Both the position numbers and the translations under genes were made by a program. A stretch of 64,000 nucleotides of DNA from NCBI RefSeq assembly GCF_044360475.1, contig NZ_CP043494.1, positions 9,672,001 through 9,736,000 of the forward strand, read 5' to 3'. The notes under the pieces are model-generated. The model worked only from the letters and a program-made list of their open reading frames with translations. It was not told where the DNA came from and made no database searches. Positions 36,196 to 43,825 of this stretch are shown here, piece after piece; position 1 is the first letter of the stretch, and the number at the start of each line of letters is the position of its first letter. The stretch is from Archangium minus. Lineage in GTDB: Bacteria > Myxococcota > Myxococcia > Myxococcales > Myxococcaceae.

Positions 36196-37428
36196 ATGCA
36201 CGCCGACAGCGGAAGCCAGAAGTTGGACAAGATTCCCGCGCACGTCCCACCGGAGCTGGTCTACGAGTACGACATCGCCAGGGATCCGCGGATGCTCGAG
36301 GATCCGCACGCCCGGATGCGATCCCTCATCCACGAGGCCCCGCCCATCTTCTTCTCCCCGTGTAATGGGGGCCAGTGGATGGTGACCCGGAAGAAGACCA
36401 TCGTGGACATGACGCTGAACCCGGAGGTCTTCAGCAGTCGCTCCTCTGCCACGGGGGAACACTCGGGGGAACAGAAGGACCCGACGGGGGGATTGACGCT
36501 GCTGCCCATCTCGGTGGATCCGCCGCAGCACACGATGTACCGGACGCCGCTCAACCAGCCGCTGTCGGCCAAATCCGTTGCCAGCCTCGAGCCGGCGATC
36601 CGGGCCATGACGAACGAGCTCATCGACAAGGTGCTCGCCACGGGACGCTGCGAGTTCCTCTCGGACATCGCCGAGCCGCTGCCCGTCACGTTGTTCATGA
36701 AGCTGGCGGGCATGCCGACCAACCGCCTGGCGGAGTTCCGTCACCTGGCCGCGCAGGCGTCGTCCCCCACGGTGGATCCCGCGACCCGCGCGGAGACCTT
36801 CAAACACATCGCGGGAATCCTGGCGGAGACCATCAAGGCCCGGCAGGAGAAGCGCGAGGATGACCTGATCAGCCAGCTGCTCGACGCGAACCTCAACGGC
36901 CGCAACCCCAACTTCCATGAGATGTTGGGCTACAGCATCCTCCTGTTCCTCGGAGGGCTGGACACCGTGGTGAATGCCCTGTGCTTTGGTGTCCGGCACC
37001 TGGCGCGTGATCAGGAGTTGCAGGCGAAGCTCCGAGCCGACCCCAGCCTCATCCCCGGAGCCATCGAGGAGCTGCTGCGGCTCTATGGCATCGTGTGCAT
37101 GCCTCGGCGGGTGGCGCGCGACGAGGTCTACCATGGCGTCCAGTTCAAGAAGGGCGACTCGGTGTTGTTGCTCTTGCCAGCGGCCAACTACGACGACGCG
37201 GCGTTCCCCAACCCCGAGCAATTCATCCTGGGCCGGAAAGAGCAACACCAGACGTTCAACACGGGTCCGCACCGGTGCGTCGGTCTGAATCTGGCCCGCC
37301 TGGAGATGAAGGTGTTCTACCAGGAGTGGTTGAAGCGCGTACCCCCGTTCCGGCTGGACCCCGAGAAGAAGCCTCAGTTCATCGGTGGCTACACCCTGGC
37401 GATCACGAACCTGCCGCTGGTCTGGTAG
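36196..37428 (+). CDS. Cytochrome P450, first copy
   Basis: This 410-residue soluble P450 resembles the P450cam (CYP101-like) group. The I-helix oxygen-activation motif is GGLDT near residue 255, ExxR is in EELLRLYG, and the heme ligand loop FNTGPHRCVG has Cys361. It has the Asp-Thr pair, like P450cam. Together with the preceding reductase and ferredoxin it forms a complete class I monooxygenase. The substrate is unknown. The second P450 is a close paralogue differing mainly in the N-terminal substrate-facing third and around residues 295-315. Confidence 0.95.
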   Translation: MHADSGSQKLDKIPAHVPPELVYEYDIARDPRMLEDPHARMRSLIHEAPPIFFSPCNGGQWMVTRKKTIVDMTLNPEVFSSRSSATGEHSGEQKDPTGGLTLLPISVDPPQHTMYRTPLNQPLSAKSVASLEPAIRAMTNELIDKVLATGRCEFLSDIAEPLPVTLFMKLAGMPTNRLAEFRHLAAQASSPTVDPATRAETFKHIAGILAETIKARQEKREDDLISQLLDANLNGRNPNFHEMLGYSILLFLGGLDTVVNALCFGVRHLARDQELQAKLRADPSLIPGAIEELLRLYGIVCMPRRVARDEVYHGVQFKKGDSVLLLLPAANYDDAAFPNPEQFILGRKEQHQTFNTGPHRCVGLNLARLEMKVFYQEWLKRVPPFRLDPEKKPQFIGGYTLAITNLPLVW

Positions 37429-37440
37429 GAGCCAGAAGCT

Positions 37441-37473
37441 GCTCAGAGTGGGGACTCTCCACCCACTCTGAGC
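37441..37473 (+). terminator. Hairpin after the first P450 gene
   Basis: A perfect 12-bp stem, GCTCAGAGTGGG at 37441-37452 with CCCACTCTGAGC at 37462-37473, and a 9-base loop start 12 bases after the P450 stop. It may be a terminator or attenuator that lowers expression of the second P450 and the exporter. It partly overlaps the reductase-gene relic. Confidence 0.55.
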
Positions 37474-37691
37474 AGTGCGTCACGCGGGCTGGGAGTTTTC
37501 GGCCTTCTACTTCAAAGACAGACGGGTCATTGCCGCGGAGTTCATGGCCGCGAAGTCACCCGTCTGTGCGACGCGGCCGTCCCGCTCAACAGCCTCATGG
37601 GCTGGTGGTCCGTCTTCCCGTCTCGTACACGAGCGAGTGAGGACTGGGTAGATGCCCACGCTTTTTCTCCAACAGTCAGAAAGGTTCGAAC
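37449..37691 (+). pseudogene. Decayed remnants of a second ferredoxin reductase and ferredoxin
   Basis: The spacer between the P450 genes aligns with the 3' end of the reductase gene (about 35554-35770). It contains a 21-bp deletion between CCGCGGA direct repeats, a 31-bp deletion and a disrupted GAGGGCAAG region. It then jumps directly to the last bases of the ferredoxin gene and its spacer (about 36097-36195), including GATGGGCTGGTGGTCCGTCTT-like sequence and the ACGAGCGAGTGAGGACTGG end. No functional frame remains. This is a scar of a tandem duplication of a reductase-ferredoxin-P450 block in which the redundant redox genes were lost. Confidence 0.85.
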
Positions 37692-38930
37692 ATGAGTTCC
37701 TTTAGCGGAAAGAAATTGGACAAGATTCCCGCGCACGTCCCGCCGGAGCTGGTCTACGAATACGACAACGCCAGGGATCCGAGGATGCTCGAGGATCCTC
37801 ACGCCCGGATGCGCTCCCTCATCCTCGAGGCCCCGCCCATCTTCTTCACCCCGTATAATGGTGGCAACTGGGTGGTGACTCGGAAGAAGGCGATCGTGGA
37901 CATCACGATGAAGCCGGAGGTCTACAGCAACGCCTTCCTCGTCTCGGGGCACTCGGAGGAACACTCGGGGGAACACAAGGACTCGCAGCCGGGATTGATG
38001 ATGCTGCCCATCGCGGCGGATCCGCCACAGCACACGATGTACCGGGCGCCGCTCAACCAGCCGCTGTCGGCCAAATCCGTCGCCGGACTCGAGACGGCGA
38101 TCCGCGACATGACGAACGAGCTCATCGACAAGGTGCTCGCCGCGGGACGCTGCGACTTCCTCTCGGACGTCGCCGAGCCGCTGCCCGTCACGTTGTTCAT
38201 GAAGCTGGCGGGCATGCCGACCAACCGCCTGGCGGAGTTCCGTCACCTGGCCACGCAAGCGACGTCCGCCACGGTGGATCCCGCGACCCGCGCGGGGGTC
38301 TTCAAGAGCATCGCGGGAATCCTGGCGGAGACCATCAAGGCCCGGCAGGAGAAGCGCGAGGATGACCTGATCAGCCAGCTGCTCGACGCGAACCTCAACG
38401 GTCGCAACCCCAACTTCCATGAGATGCTGGGCTACAGCATCGCCCTGTTCCTCGGAGGGCTGGAGACCGTGGTGAATGCCCTGAGCTTCGGCGTCCGGCA
38501 CCTGGCGCGCGATCAGGAGTTGCAGGCGAAGCTCCGGGCCGACTCCAGCCTCATCCCCGGAGCCATCGAGGAGCTGCTGCGGCTCTATGGTATCGCGTCC
38601 ACGGTCCGGCAGGTGATGCGCGACGAGGTCTGCCAAGGCGTCCAGTTCAAAAAGGGCGACACGGTGTCGTTGCTCTTGCCAGCGGCCAACTACGACGACG
38701 AGGCGTTCCCCAACCCCGAGCAGTTCATCATCGGCCGGAAGGAGCAACACCAGACATTCAACACGGGTCCGCACCGGTGCGTCGGTCTGAATCTGGCCCG
38801 CCTGGAGATGAAGGTGTTCTACCAGGAGTGGTTGAAGCGCGTACCGCCGTTCCGGCTGGACCCCGAGAAGAAGCCGCAATTCGTGGGTGGCTTCAACCTG
38901 GGCATCACGAGCCTGCCGCTGGTCTGGTAA
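37692..38930 (+). CDS. Cytochrome P450, second copy
   Basis: This 412-residue paralogue of the P450 at 36196 has GGLET in the I-helix (Glu instead of Asp), ExxR in EELLRLYG, and Cys363 in FNTGPHRCVG. Long stretches of DNA are nearly identical to the first copy, while the N-terminal third (residues about 70-100) and the segment after ExxR (STVRQVMRDEVCQG against CMPRRVARDEVYHG) differ. This suggests altered substrate choice. It must share the single reductase-ferredoxin pair upstream. The exporter gene follows after ten bases. Confidence 0.95.
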   Translation: MSSFSGKKLDKIPAHVPPELVYEYDNARDPRMLEDPHARMRSLILEAPPIFFTPYNGGNWVVTRKKAIVDITMKPEVYSNAFLVSGHSEEHSGEHKDSQPGLMMLPIAADPPQHTMYRAPLNQPLSAKSVAGLETAIRDMTNELIDKVLAAGRCDFLSDVAEPLPVTLFMKLAGMPTNRLAEFRHLATQATSATVDPATRAGVFKSIAGILAETIKARQEKREDDLISQLLDANLNGRNPNFHEMLGYSIALFLGGLETVVNALSFGVRHLARDQELQAKLRADSSLIPGAIEELLRLYGIASTVRQVMRDEVCQGVQFKKGDTVSLLLPAANYDDEAFPNPEQFIIGRKEQHQTFNTGPHRCVGLNLARLEMKVFYQEWLKRVPPFRLDPEKKPQFVGGFNLGITSLPLVW

Positions 38931-38940
38931 TAGCGAACCC

Positions 38941-40395
38941 ATGAACCCATCAGAAGAGTCACGGGCCATCCGATTCTGGCCGTTCATGTTCGCCCTCTTC
39001 GTGGGGTCGTTCATGTCCGTGCTGAGCTCCAGCACGATCACGATCGCCATCCCCGAGTTGCAGAGATATTTCGGTGCCGAGCTCTCCCTGCTGCAATGGA
39101 CCCTGACGGGCTTCATGCTCGCCATGGGCACGAGCGCGCCGCTCACCGGCTATCTCGGCGGACGCTTCAGTTTCAAATGGCTGTACGTGGCAAGTCTGGT
39201 GGGTTTCACCCTGGCGTCCGTGCTGTGTGGGCTGGCCTGGGATACGCGCTCGCTCGTGGTCTTCCGGTTCGTCCAAGGCGCGTTCTGCGGCGCCATCATG
39301 CCCGTGACCATGACGCTCATCTACCAGCTCCTTCCCCGGGAGCGGCAGGCGCTGGCCGCCAGTCTCTGGAGCCTGTCGGCCAGCCTCGCTCCCGCGTTCG
39401 GACCCACCTTCGCGGGCTGGTTGATCACCCTGGGCAACTGGCGGTGGTTGTTCTTCATCAACGTTCCGCTCGGCCTCGTCGCCGTGGGCCTGGCCGTGCG
39501 GACCATTCCCTTCTACCGCCTGCAGGCCCCGAAGGCGTTTGATCTCCCCGGACTGCTCACCGTCATCACCGGCACCCTGTCGCTCCTGATCGCCCTGAGC
39601 CAGGGGAGGGACTGGGGCTGGACGCAGGTGAAGACCGTGTCCCTGTTCATGATCGGGACGCTGTCACTGATCGTCTTCGTCGTCAGGGAGTTGAAGACGA
39701 GCGCTCCGCTGCTCGACCTGCGTGTGCTCGCCAACGGCCGCTATCTGGTGACGCTGATCATCTCGAGCATCATCACGATCAGCCTGTATTCGGGCGCGTT
39801 CCTCGTGCCCGTGTTCCTGCAGAAGGTCCAGGGCGTGACGCCGCTCGAGACCGGATTGATCCTCCTTCCGGCCTCCCTGGCCATGGCGCTCCTGATGCCC
39901 CTGGTCGGGCGCATGTATGGCCCGCTCGGGCCGAGCACGCTCATGACGGCTGGCGTCCTATTGATAGCGGGGGGCACGTTTGCCTTGAGCCGTTTGACGC
40001 CGGACGTTCCACGCTTCTACATGGTGATGTGGATGGTGGTGCGAAACGTGGGTATCGCCCTCTCCATGATGCCGGCCAGCAACGCGGGCATGGAGCAGAT
40101 TTCACGTGAGCTGAGCGGCCACGCCTCCTCCATCAGCAACTGGTTGCGAAACGTGTTCGGGGCGTTCTCGATCGCCATCTTCACGTCGCTCCTGTCCACC
40201 TTCACGGCCCGGGAGGCGCAGGAGCTCGTGCGGCAGGGGATGACGGAGCGCAGTCGCATCGAGTTGTTCTCGTTCGTGGAGGGCATCAACGACGTCTACC
40301 TGGTCGCCACGCTCATTGCCCTGGTGGCGGTGCCCCTCAGCCTGGGGATTCGCAAGCACCGGGTGGTGCTCGAGGCCTCAGCGGAAGCACGATAA
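38941..40395 (+). CDS. DHA2-family MFS drug/product exporter
   Basis: This is a 484-residue inner-membrane transporter with about 14 hydrophobic helices. Features of the EmrB/QacA family are SSSTITIAIPELQRYF near residues 28-43, QWTLTGFMLAMGTSAPLTGYLGGR near 53-76 and FVQGAFCGAIMPVTM near 110-124. It exports hydrophobic compounds using the proton gradient. As the last gene of the P450 cassette it probably exports the oxidised product or gives self-protection. It ends at a strong bidirectional hairpin. Confidence 0.93.
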   Translation: MNPSEESRAIRFWPFMFALFVGSFMSVLSSSTITIAIPELQRYFGAELSLLQWTLTGFMLAMGTSAPLTGYLGGRFSFKWLYVASLVGFTLASVLCGLAWDTRSLVVFRFVQGAFCGAIMPVTMTLIYQLLPRERQALAASLWSLSASLAPAFGPTFAGWLITLGNWRWLFFINVPLGLVAVGLAVRTIPFYRLQAPKAFDLPGLLTVITGTLSLLIALSQGRDWGWTQVKTVSLFMIGTLSLIVFVVRELKTSAPLLDLRVLANGRYLVTLIISSIITISLYSGAFLVPVFLQKVQGVTPLETGLILLPASLAMALLMPLVGRMYGPLGPSTLMTAGVLLIAGGTFALSRLTPDVPRFYMVMWMVVRNVGIALSMMPASNAGMEQISRELSGHASSISNWLRNVFGAFSIAIFTSLLSTFTAREAQELVRQGMTERSRIELFSFVEGINDVYLVATLIALVAVPLSLGIRKHRVVLEASAEAR

Positions 40396-40397
40396 GG

Positions 40398-40440
40398 GCG
40401 CCCCCGTCACAGACAGAACGTGTCCGTGACGGGGGAGCGC
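40398..40440. terminator. Bidirectional terminator hairpin
   Basis: The stem CCCCCGTCAC (40401-40410) with GTGACGGGGG (40426-40435) is extended by partial GGCG/CGCC pairing. It lies between the convergent exporter and ADP-ribosylglycohydrolase genes. Confidence 0.75.
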
Positions 40441-40464
40441 CCGGGAAGAGGCGCAGGAGCAACG

Positions 40465-41382
40465 CTAGGTCATGTCGAGCGGCTCGCGCGCCGAGAGCCA
40501 TGCCCGGGGGATGGACTCGCGCCCCGCGCTCAGCGCGACGATGCCTCCCACGATGGCGCAGGTGGTGTCGCGGTCCCCCATCCCCGCCACCGTGCTCCAG
40601 AGCGCCTCCTCGTAGCTGTCCAGGTGCCGCGCCGCGCACCACACCGAGAAGGGCACGGTGTCCTGGGAGATGACGCGCTGCCCGCTGCCCAGCGCCCGGG
40701 CCGCGGACGTGGGCGTCGCATCGAGCGGCCACTCGCGCGCCTTCTCCAGTCCCGCCCGGGTCTCCCCCGAGGGCGTGTGGTCAAGGACGACGTCGAAGAG
40801 CTGGCGCGCGGGCGGGCGGGCCTCCCGCCATCGGTACGCCCACGCGGCCGCCACGGCGATGGCGATGGCTCCCGCCTGTCCCTCTGGGTGGAAGTGCGTC
40901 ACCTCCGCCGAGGCCCGCGCCTCGGACACCACCCGTCCCAGGTCATCCGCGAACCAGGCGCCCAGCGGCGCCACGCGCATGGCCCCACCATTGCCCATGG
41001 AGCCCGTGCCCTCGAAGACCTCGGAGGACACCTCCCGCCAGGGCATCCCCAGGTGAATCTTCTGCAGGATGTCGTGCGCGGTGGCGCCGTAACCCCGGCG
41101 TGGATTCCTCCGGTAGCGCTGGCCGAACAGCCGCGCCAGCGCGTCCTGGTCGATGCGCCCGTGCTCCTCAAGCACCCGCACGATGGCGAGTGCCATCTCC
41201 GTGTCGTCCGTATAGTTCCACGGCTCGCGCGGCAGGAGCCGCTGCTCCACCATGGACTGGGCAACCGAGGGAGACACGAAGAAGCGCTCCCCGAACGCGT
41301 CTCCCACCGACAGTCCTTCGAGCGAGAGGCGGGCGCGCTCCCGGCGCGTGGCGAGGTCAGCGGACTTTCCGGGCGTCGTCAT
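40465..41382 (-). CDS. ADP-ribosylglycohydrolase family protein
   Basis: This is a 305-residue all-helical protein. The two metal-binding regions of the family are YTDDTEMALAIV near residue 57 and GMGDRDTTCAIVGGIVALSAG near 270. GSMGNGGAMRVAPLGAW near 125 matches the central substrate loop. It should remove ADP-ribose from proteins or related substrates with two Mg ions in the cytoplasm. The dinitrogenase-reductase role is unlikely, as no nif genes are present. It stands alone, ending at the hairpin shared with the exporter gene. Confidence 0.92.
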   Translation of the reverse strand: MTTPGKSADLATRRERARLSLEGLSVGDAFGERFFVSPSVAQSMVEQRLLPREPWNYTDDTEMALAIVRVLEEHGRIDQDALARLFGQRYRRNPRRGYGATAHDILQKIHLGMPWREVSSEVFEGTGSMGNGGAMRVAPLGAWFADDLGRVVSEARASAEVTHFHPEGQAGAIAIAVAAAWAYRWREARPPARQLFDVVLDHTPSGETRAGLEKAREWPLDATPTSAARALGSGQRVISQDTVPFSVWCAARHLDSYEEALWSTVAGMGDRDTTCAIVGGIVALSAGRESIPRAWLSAREPLDMT

Positions 41383-41484
41383 GCGCTCGGTTCTCCGCCA
41401 CCCGGCCTGTAAGTGTCAAGTCAACACCATCCCCCGCGAAGCCGCCCTGTCCGCCCGTGGATGGTTCGGGGCCTCGGTGTCGCT

Positions 41485-41931
41485 TTATCCCCTGTGCCTT
41501 CGCACCGCCGCCGCGAACTCCTCCGGCGACGGGCTCTCGGGCCAGCTCGGCACGCCATCGGGAATGACCACCCAAGGCTGCTTCCGCTTCACCCAGATGT
41601 GCGCGACCGGGTCGAGCAGGTGGCTGTCGGCGAGCGTCCCCGCCCGCACCACCACGAGGCCAGGCACGGCCGCGTTGGTGTTGTAGATGCGCGTGTGGCA
41701 AACGCCGCACACCCGCTGGCATGAAGGCTGACCACCGGGCCCCTCGTGCTCGTAGAGGACCACGGGGCCTGTCACTGCGATGACATCCTCGGGCAGCAGC
41801 GCATGCTGAGCGAACGCGCTTCCACTCCACGTCTGGCAATCGAGGCAGTGGCAGGCGTAGGTCGCGGGCAACACATCGATGGCCAACGTATAGCTCACGG
41901 CTCCGCAGCGACATCCGCCCAGGATCGACAT
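41485..41931 (-). CDS. GFA-family (CENP-V/GFA) zinc protein
   Basis: This is a 148-residue protein with zinc-binding cysteines in GGCRCGAVSY (residues 6-15), YACHCLDCQTWSGS (about 25-38) and VCGVCHTRIY (about 74-83). This is the pattern of the glutathione-dependent formaldehyde-activating enzyme/CENP-V fold. Most small bacterial members have no proved substrate. It is a single gene about 100 bases upstream of the glycohydrolase gene on the same strand, perhaps co-transcribed with it. Confidence 0.9.
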   Translation of the reverse strand: MSILGGCRCGAVSYTLAIDVLPATYACHCLDCQTWSGSAFAQHALLPEDVIAVTGPVVLYEHEGPGGQPSCQRVCGVCHTRIYNTNAAVPGLVVVRAGTLADSHLLDPVAHIWVKRKQPWVVIPDGVPSWPESPSPEEFAAAVRRHRG

Positions 41932-42090
41932 GCCAAGGTCTCCATTCAGGGGGGGACATCATGTCCCCCCGGCTGATTGTGCGCCAGGCCGTGCGCCGGG
42001 CCCATCACCACACCGAGCCGGTGGTGTGGCCCGTCCGTTCACGATAAGCCAAGGGGCGTAGGCCGCAGGCCCGCCGGGAGGACCGTCACC

Positions 42091-43761
42091 ATGACTGAAC
42101 GCAACGCCATCGCCGCTGGCTTCATCACCCACGAAGTCACCAACCAGCCCCCGCCGCTCGTCTACGACGCCTGGAAGACGGACACCGTGCTCCGGGAGGC
42201 CGTGGCCCGTGAAGGAGGCGGCTGGGCGGAGGCCGAGCTGGCGAAGTACGGCCCCGTGGTGAGCGGGGAGATGATGCAGCTGGCGGTGCTGGCCAACGAG
42301 AACAAGCCCAAGTTCAAGCCCTTTGACCGCTATGGTCACCGCCGCGACGAGGTGGAGTTCCATCCCGCCTACCACCGGCTGATGGAGCTGGGCATCTCCC
42401 ACGGGGTGCCCGGCTTTGCATGGCGCAACGAGGAGAAGCCCGGAGCCCATGTGGCCCGCATGGCCCTTTTCTACCTGCACAACCAGGCGGATCAGGGCAC
42501 GAGCTGCCCGCTCACCATGACGTACGCAAGCGTGCCCGCGCTGCGCCACCAGCCGGAGCTGGCGCGCGAGTGGCTGCCGCGCATCACGTCCACCACCTAC
42601 GACGGCCGCTTCATCCCCGCGTCCCAGAAGGCGGGCGTCACCGTGGGCATGGGCATGACGGAGAAGCAGGGCGGCTCGGACGTGCGCACCAACTCCACGC
42701 GGGCGCAGCGGCTGGGCAGCGCCCGCGGGCCCGGGCAGCCGTACGCGTTGGTGGGCCACAAGTGGTTCTTCTCCGCGCCCATGAGCGACGCGTTCCTCGT
42801 GCTCGCCCAGGCCGAGGGCGGGCTGTCGTGCTTCCTCATGCCGCGCTTCACACCCGACGGCGAGCTGAACGCCATCCGCATCCAGCGGCTCAAGGACAAG
42901 CTGGGCGACTGGAGCAACGCCTCCTCCGAGGTGGAGCTGAATGGCGCCTTCGCTTGGATGGTGGGCGAGGAGGGCCGCGGCGTGCCCACCATCCTGGAGA
43001 TGGTCGCAATGACGCGGCAGGACTGCATGATTGGCTCCAGCGGGCAGATGCGGCAGGCGCTGGTGCAGGCCATCCACTACACCCGTCACCGTACCGCGTT
43101 CGGCAAGCGGCTCATCGAGCAGCCGCTGATGCGCAACGTCCTCGCCGACCTGGCGCTGGAGCTGGAGGCGCACGTAGCGCTCACCGCGCGCGTGTCCCGG
43201 GCCGTGGACGCCAGCAAGCGGGACGCGAAGGAGGCCGCCTTCGGCCGCATTGCCACCGCCGTGGGCAAGTACTGGGTGTGTAAGCGCACGCCTGTCTTCG
43301 TCAACGAGGCGCAGGAGTGCCTGGGCGGCGTCGGCTACGTCGAGGAGACCAACCTGGCGCGCCTGTACCGGCAGGCGCCGCTGAACTCCATCTGGGAGGG
43401 CAGCGGCAACATCCAGTGCCTGGACGTGCTGCGCGCGGCCTCGCGCGAGCCGGCCAGCCGCGAGGCCCTCTTCCAGGAGCTGCTCGCGGCGCAGGGCGGA
43501 CACGCGGCGTTCGACGAGGCGACAGCGCGCCTGCACAAGGAGCTGTCCAACACGGACGCGCTGGAGACGCGCTCGCGCTTCATCGTCGAGGGGCTCGCCC
43601 TGGCGCTGCAGGCGTCCCTCCTCATCCGCGCGGGCAACACCGCGGTGTCGGACGCCTTCTGCGAATCGCGCCTGGGCGGAGCCCACGGGCAGACGTTCGG
43701 CACGCTGCCGGCCCATGCGCCCATGCAAGCCCTCATCGAGCGCGCCTTCTCCGAGGGGTGA
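42091..43761 (+). CDS. aidB: AidB-type acyl-CoA dehydrogenase family protein
   Basis: This 556-residue flavoprotein belongs to the AidB branch. It shows GTSCPLTMTYASVPALR near residue 136, the FAD/substrate motif MGMTEKQGGSDVRTNST near 188, and QECLGGVGYVEETNLARLYRQAPLNSIWEGSGN near 405. In E. coli AidB is part of the adaptive response to alkylating agents and binds DNA through its C-terminal domain; the length here (541 in E. coli) supports orthology. The ATG at 42091 follows GGGAGGA. No ada or alkB is close by. It ends at a hairpin facing the RCC1 gene. Confidence 0.92.
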   Translation: MTERNAIAAGFITHEVTNQPPPLVYDAWKTDTVLREAVAREGGGWAEAELAKYGPVVSGEMMQLAVLANENKPKFKPFDRYGHRRDEVEFHPAYHRLMELGISHGVPGFAWRNEEKPGAHVARMALFYLHNQADQGTSCPLTMTYASVPALRHQPELAREWLPRITSTTYDGRFIPASQKAGVTVGMGMTEKQGGSDVRTNSTRAQRLGSARGPGQPYALVGHKWFFSAPMSDAFLVLAQAEGGLSCFLMPRFTPDGELNAIRIQRLKDKLGDWSNASSEVELNGAFAWMVGEEGRGVPTILEMVAMTRQDCMIGSSGQMRQALVQAIHYTRHRTAFGKRLIEQPLMRNVLADLALELEAHVALTARVSRAVDASKRDAKEAAFGRIATAVGKYWVCKRTPVFVNEAQECLGGVGYVEETNLARLYRQAPLNSIWEGSGNIQCLDVLRAASREPASREALFQELLAAQGGHAAFDEATARLHKELSNTDALETRSRFIVEGLALALQASLLIRAGNTAVSDAFCESRLGGAHGQTFGTLPAHAPMQALIERAFSEG

Positions 43762-43771
43762 AAAGTGACAC

Positions 43772-43804
43772 GAGGGCGACCCCCCATCGCGGGGAGCCGC
43801 CCTC
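43772..43804. terminator. Bidirectional terminator hairpin
   Basis: GAGGGCG (43772-43778) pairs with CGCCCTC (43798-43804), with an inner CCCC/GGGG pairing. The hairpin lies between the convergent aidB and RCC1-repeat genes. Confidence 0.65.
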
Positions 43805-43825
43805 TAAAGCCATCTACTCGCGACG

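Noticed and set aside
37095..37640. A 181-codon open frame running from inside the first P450 gene into the spacer
   Set aside because: It is out of frame with the P450, and its spacer part is derived from reductase and ferredoxin remnants in a mixture of frames; it is not a gene.
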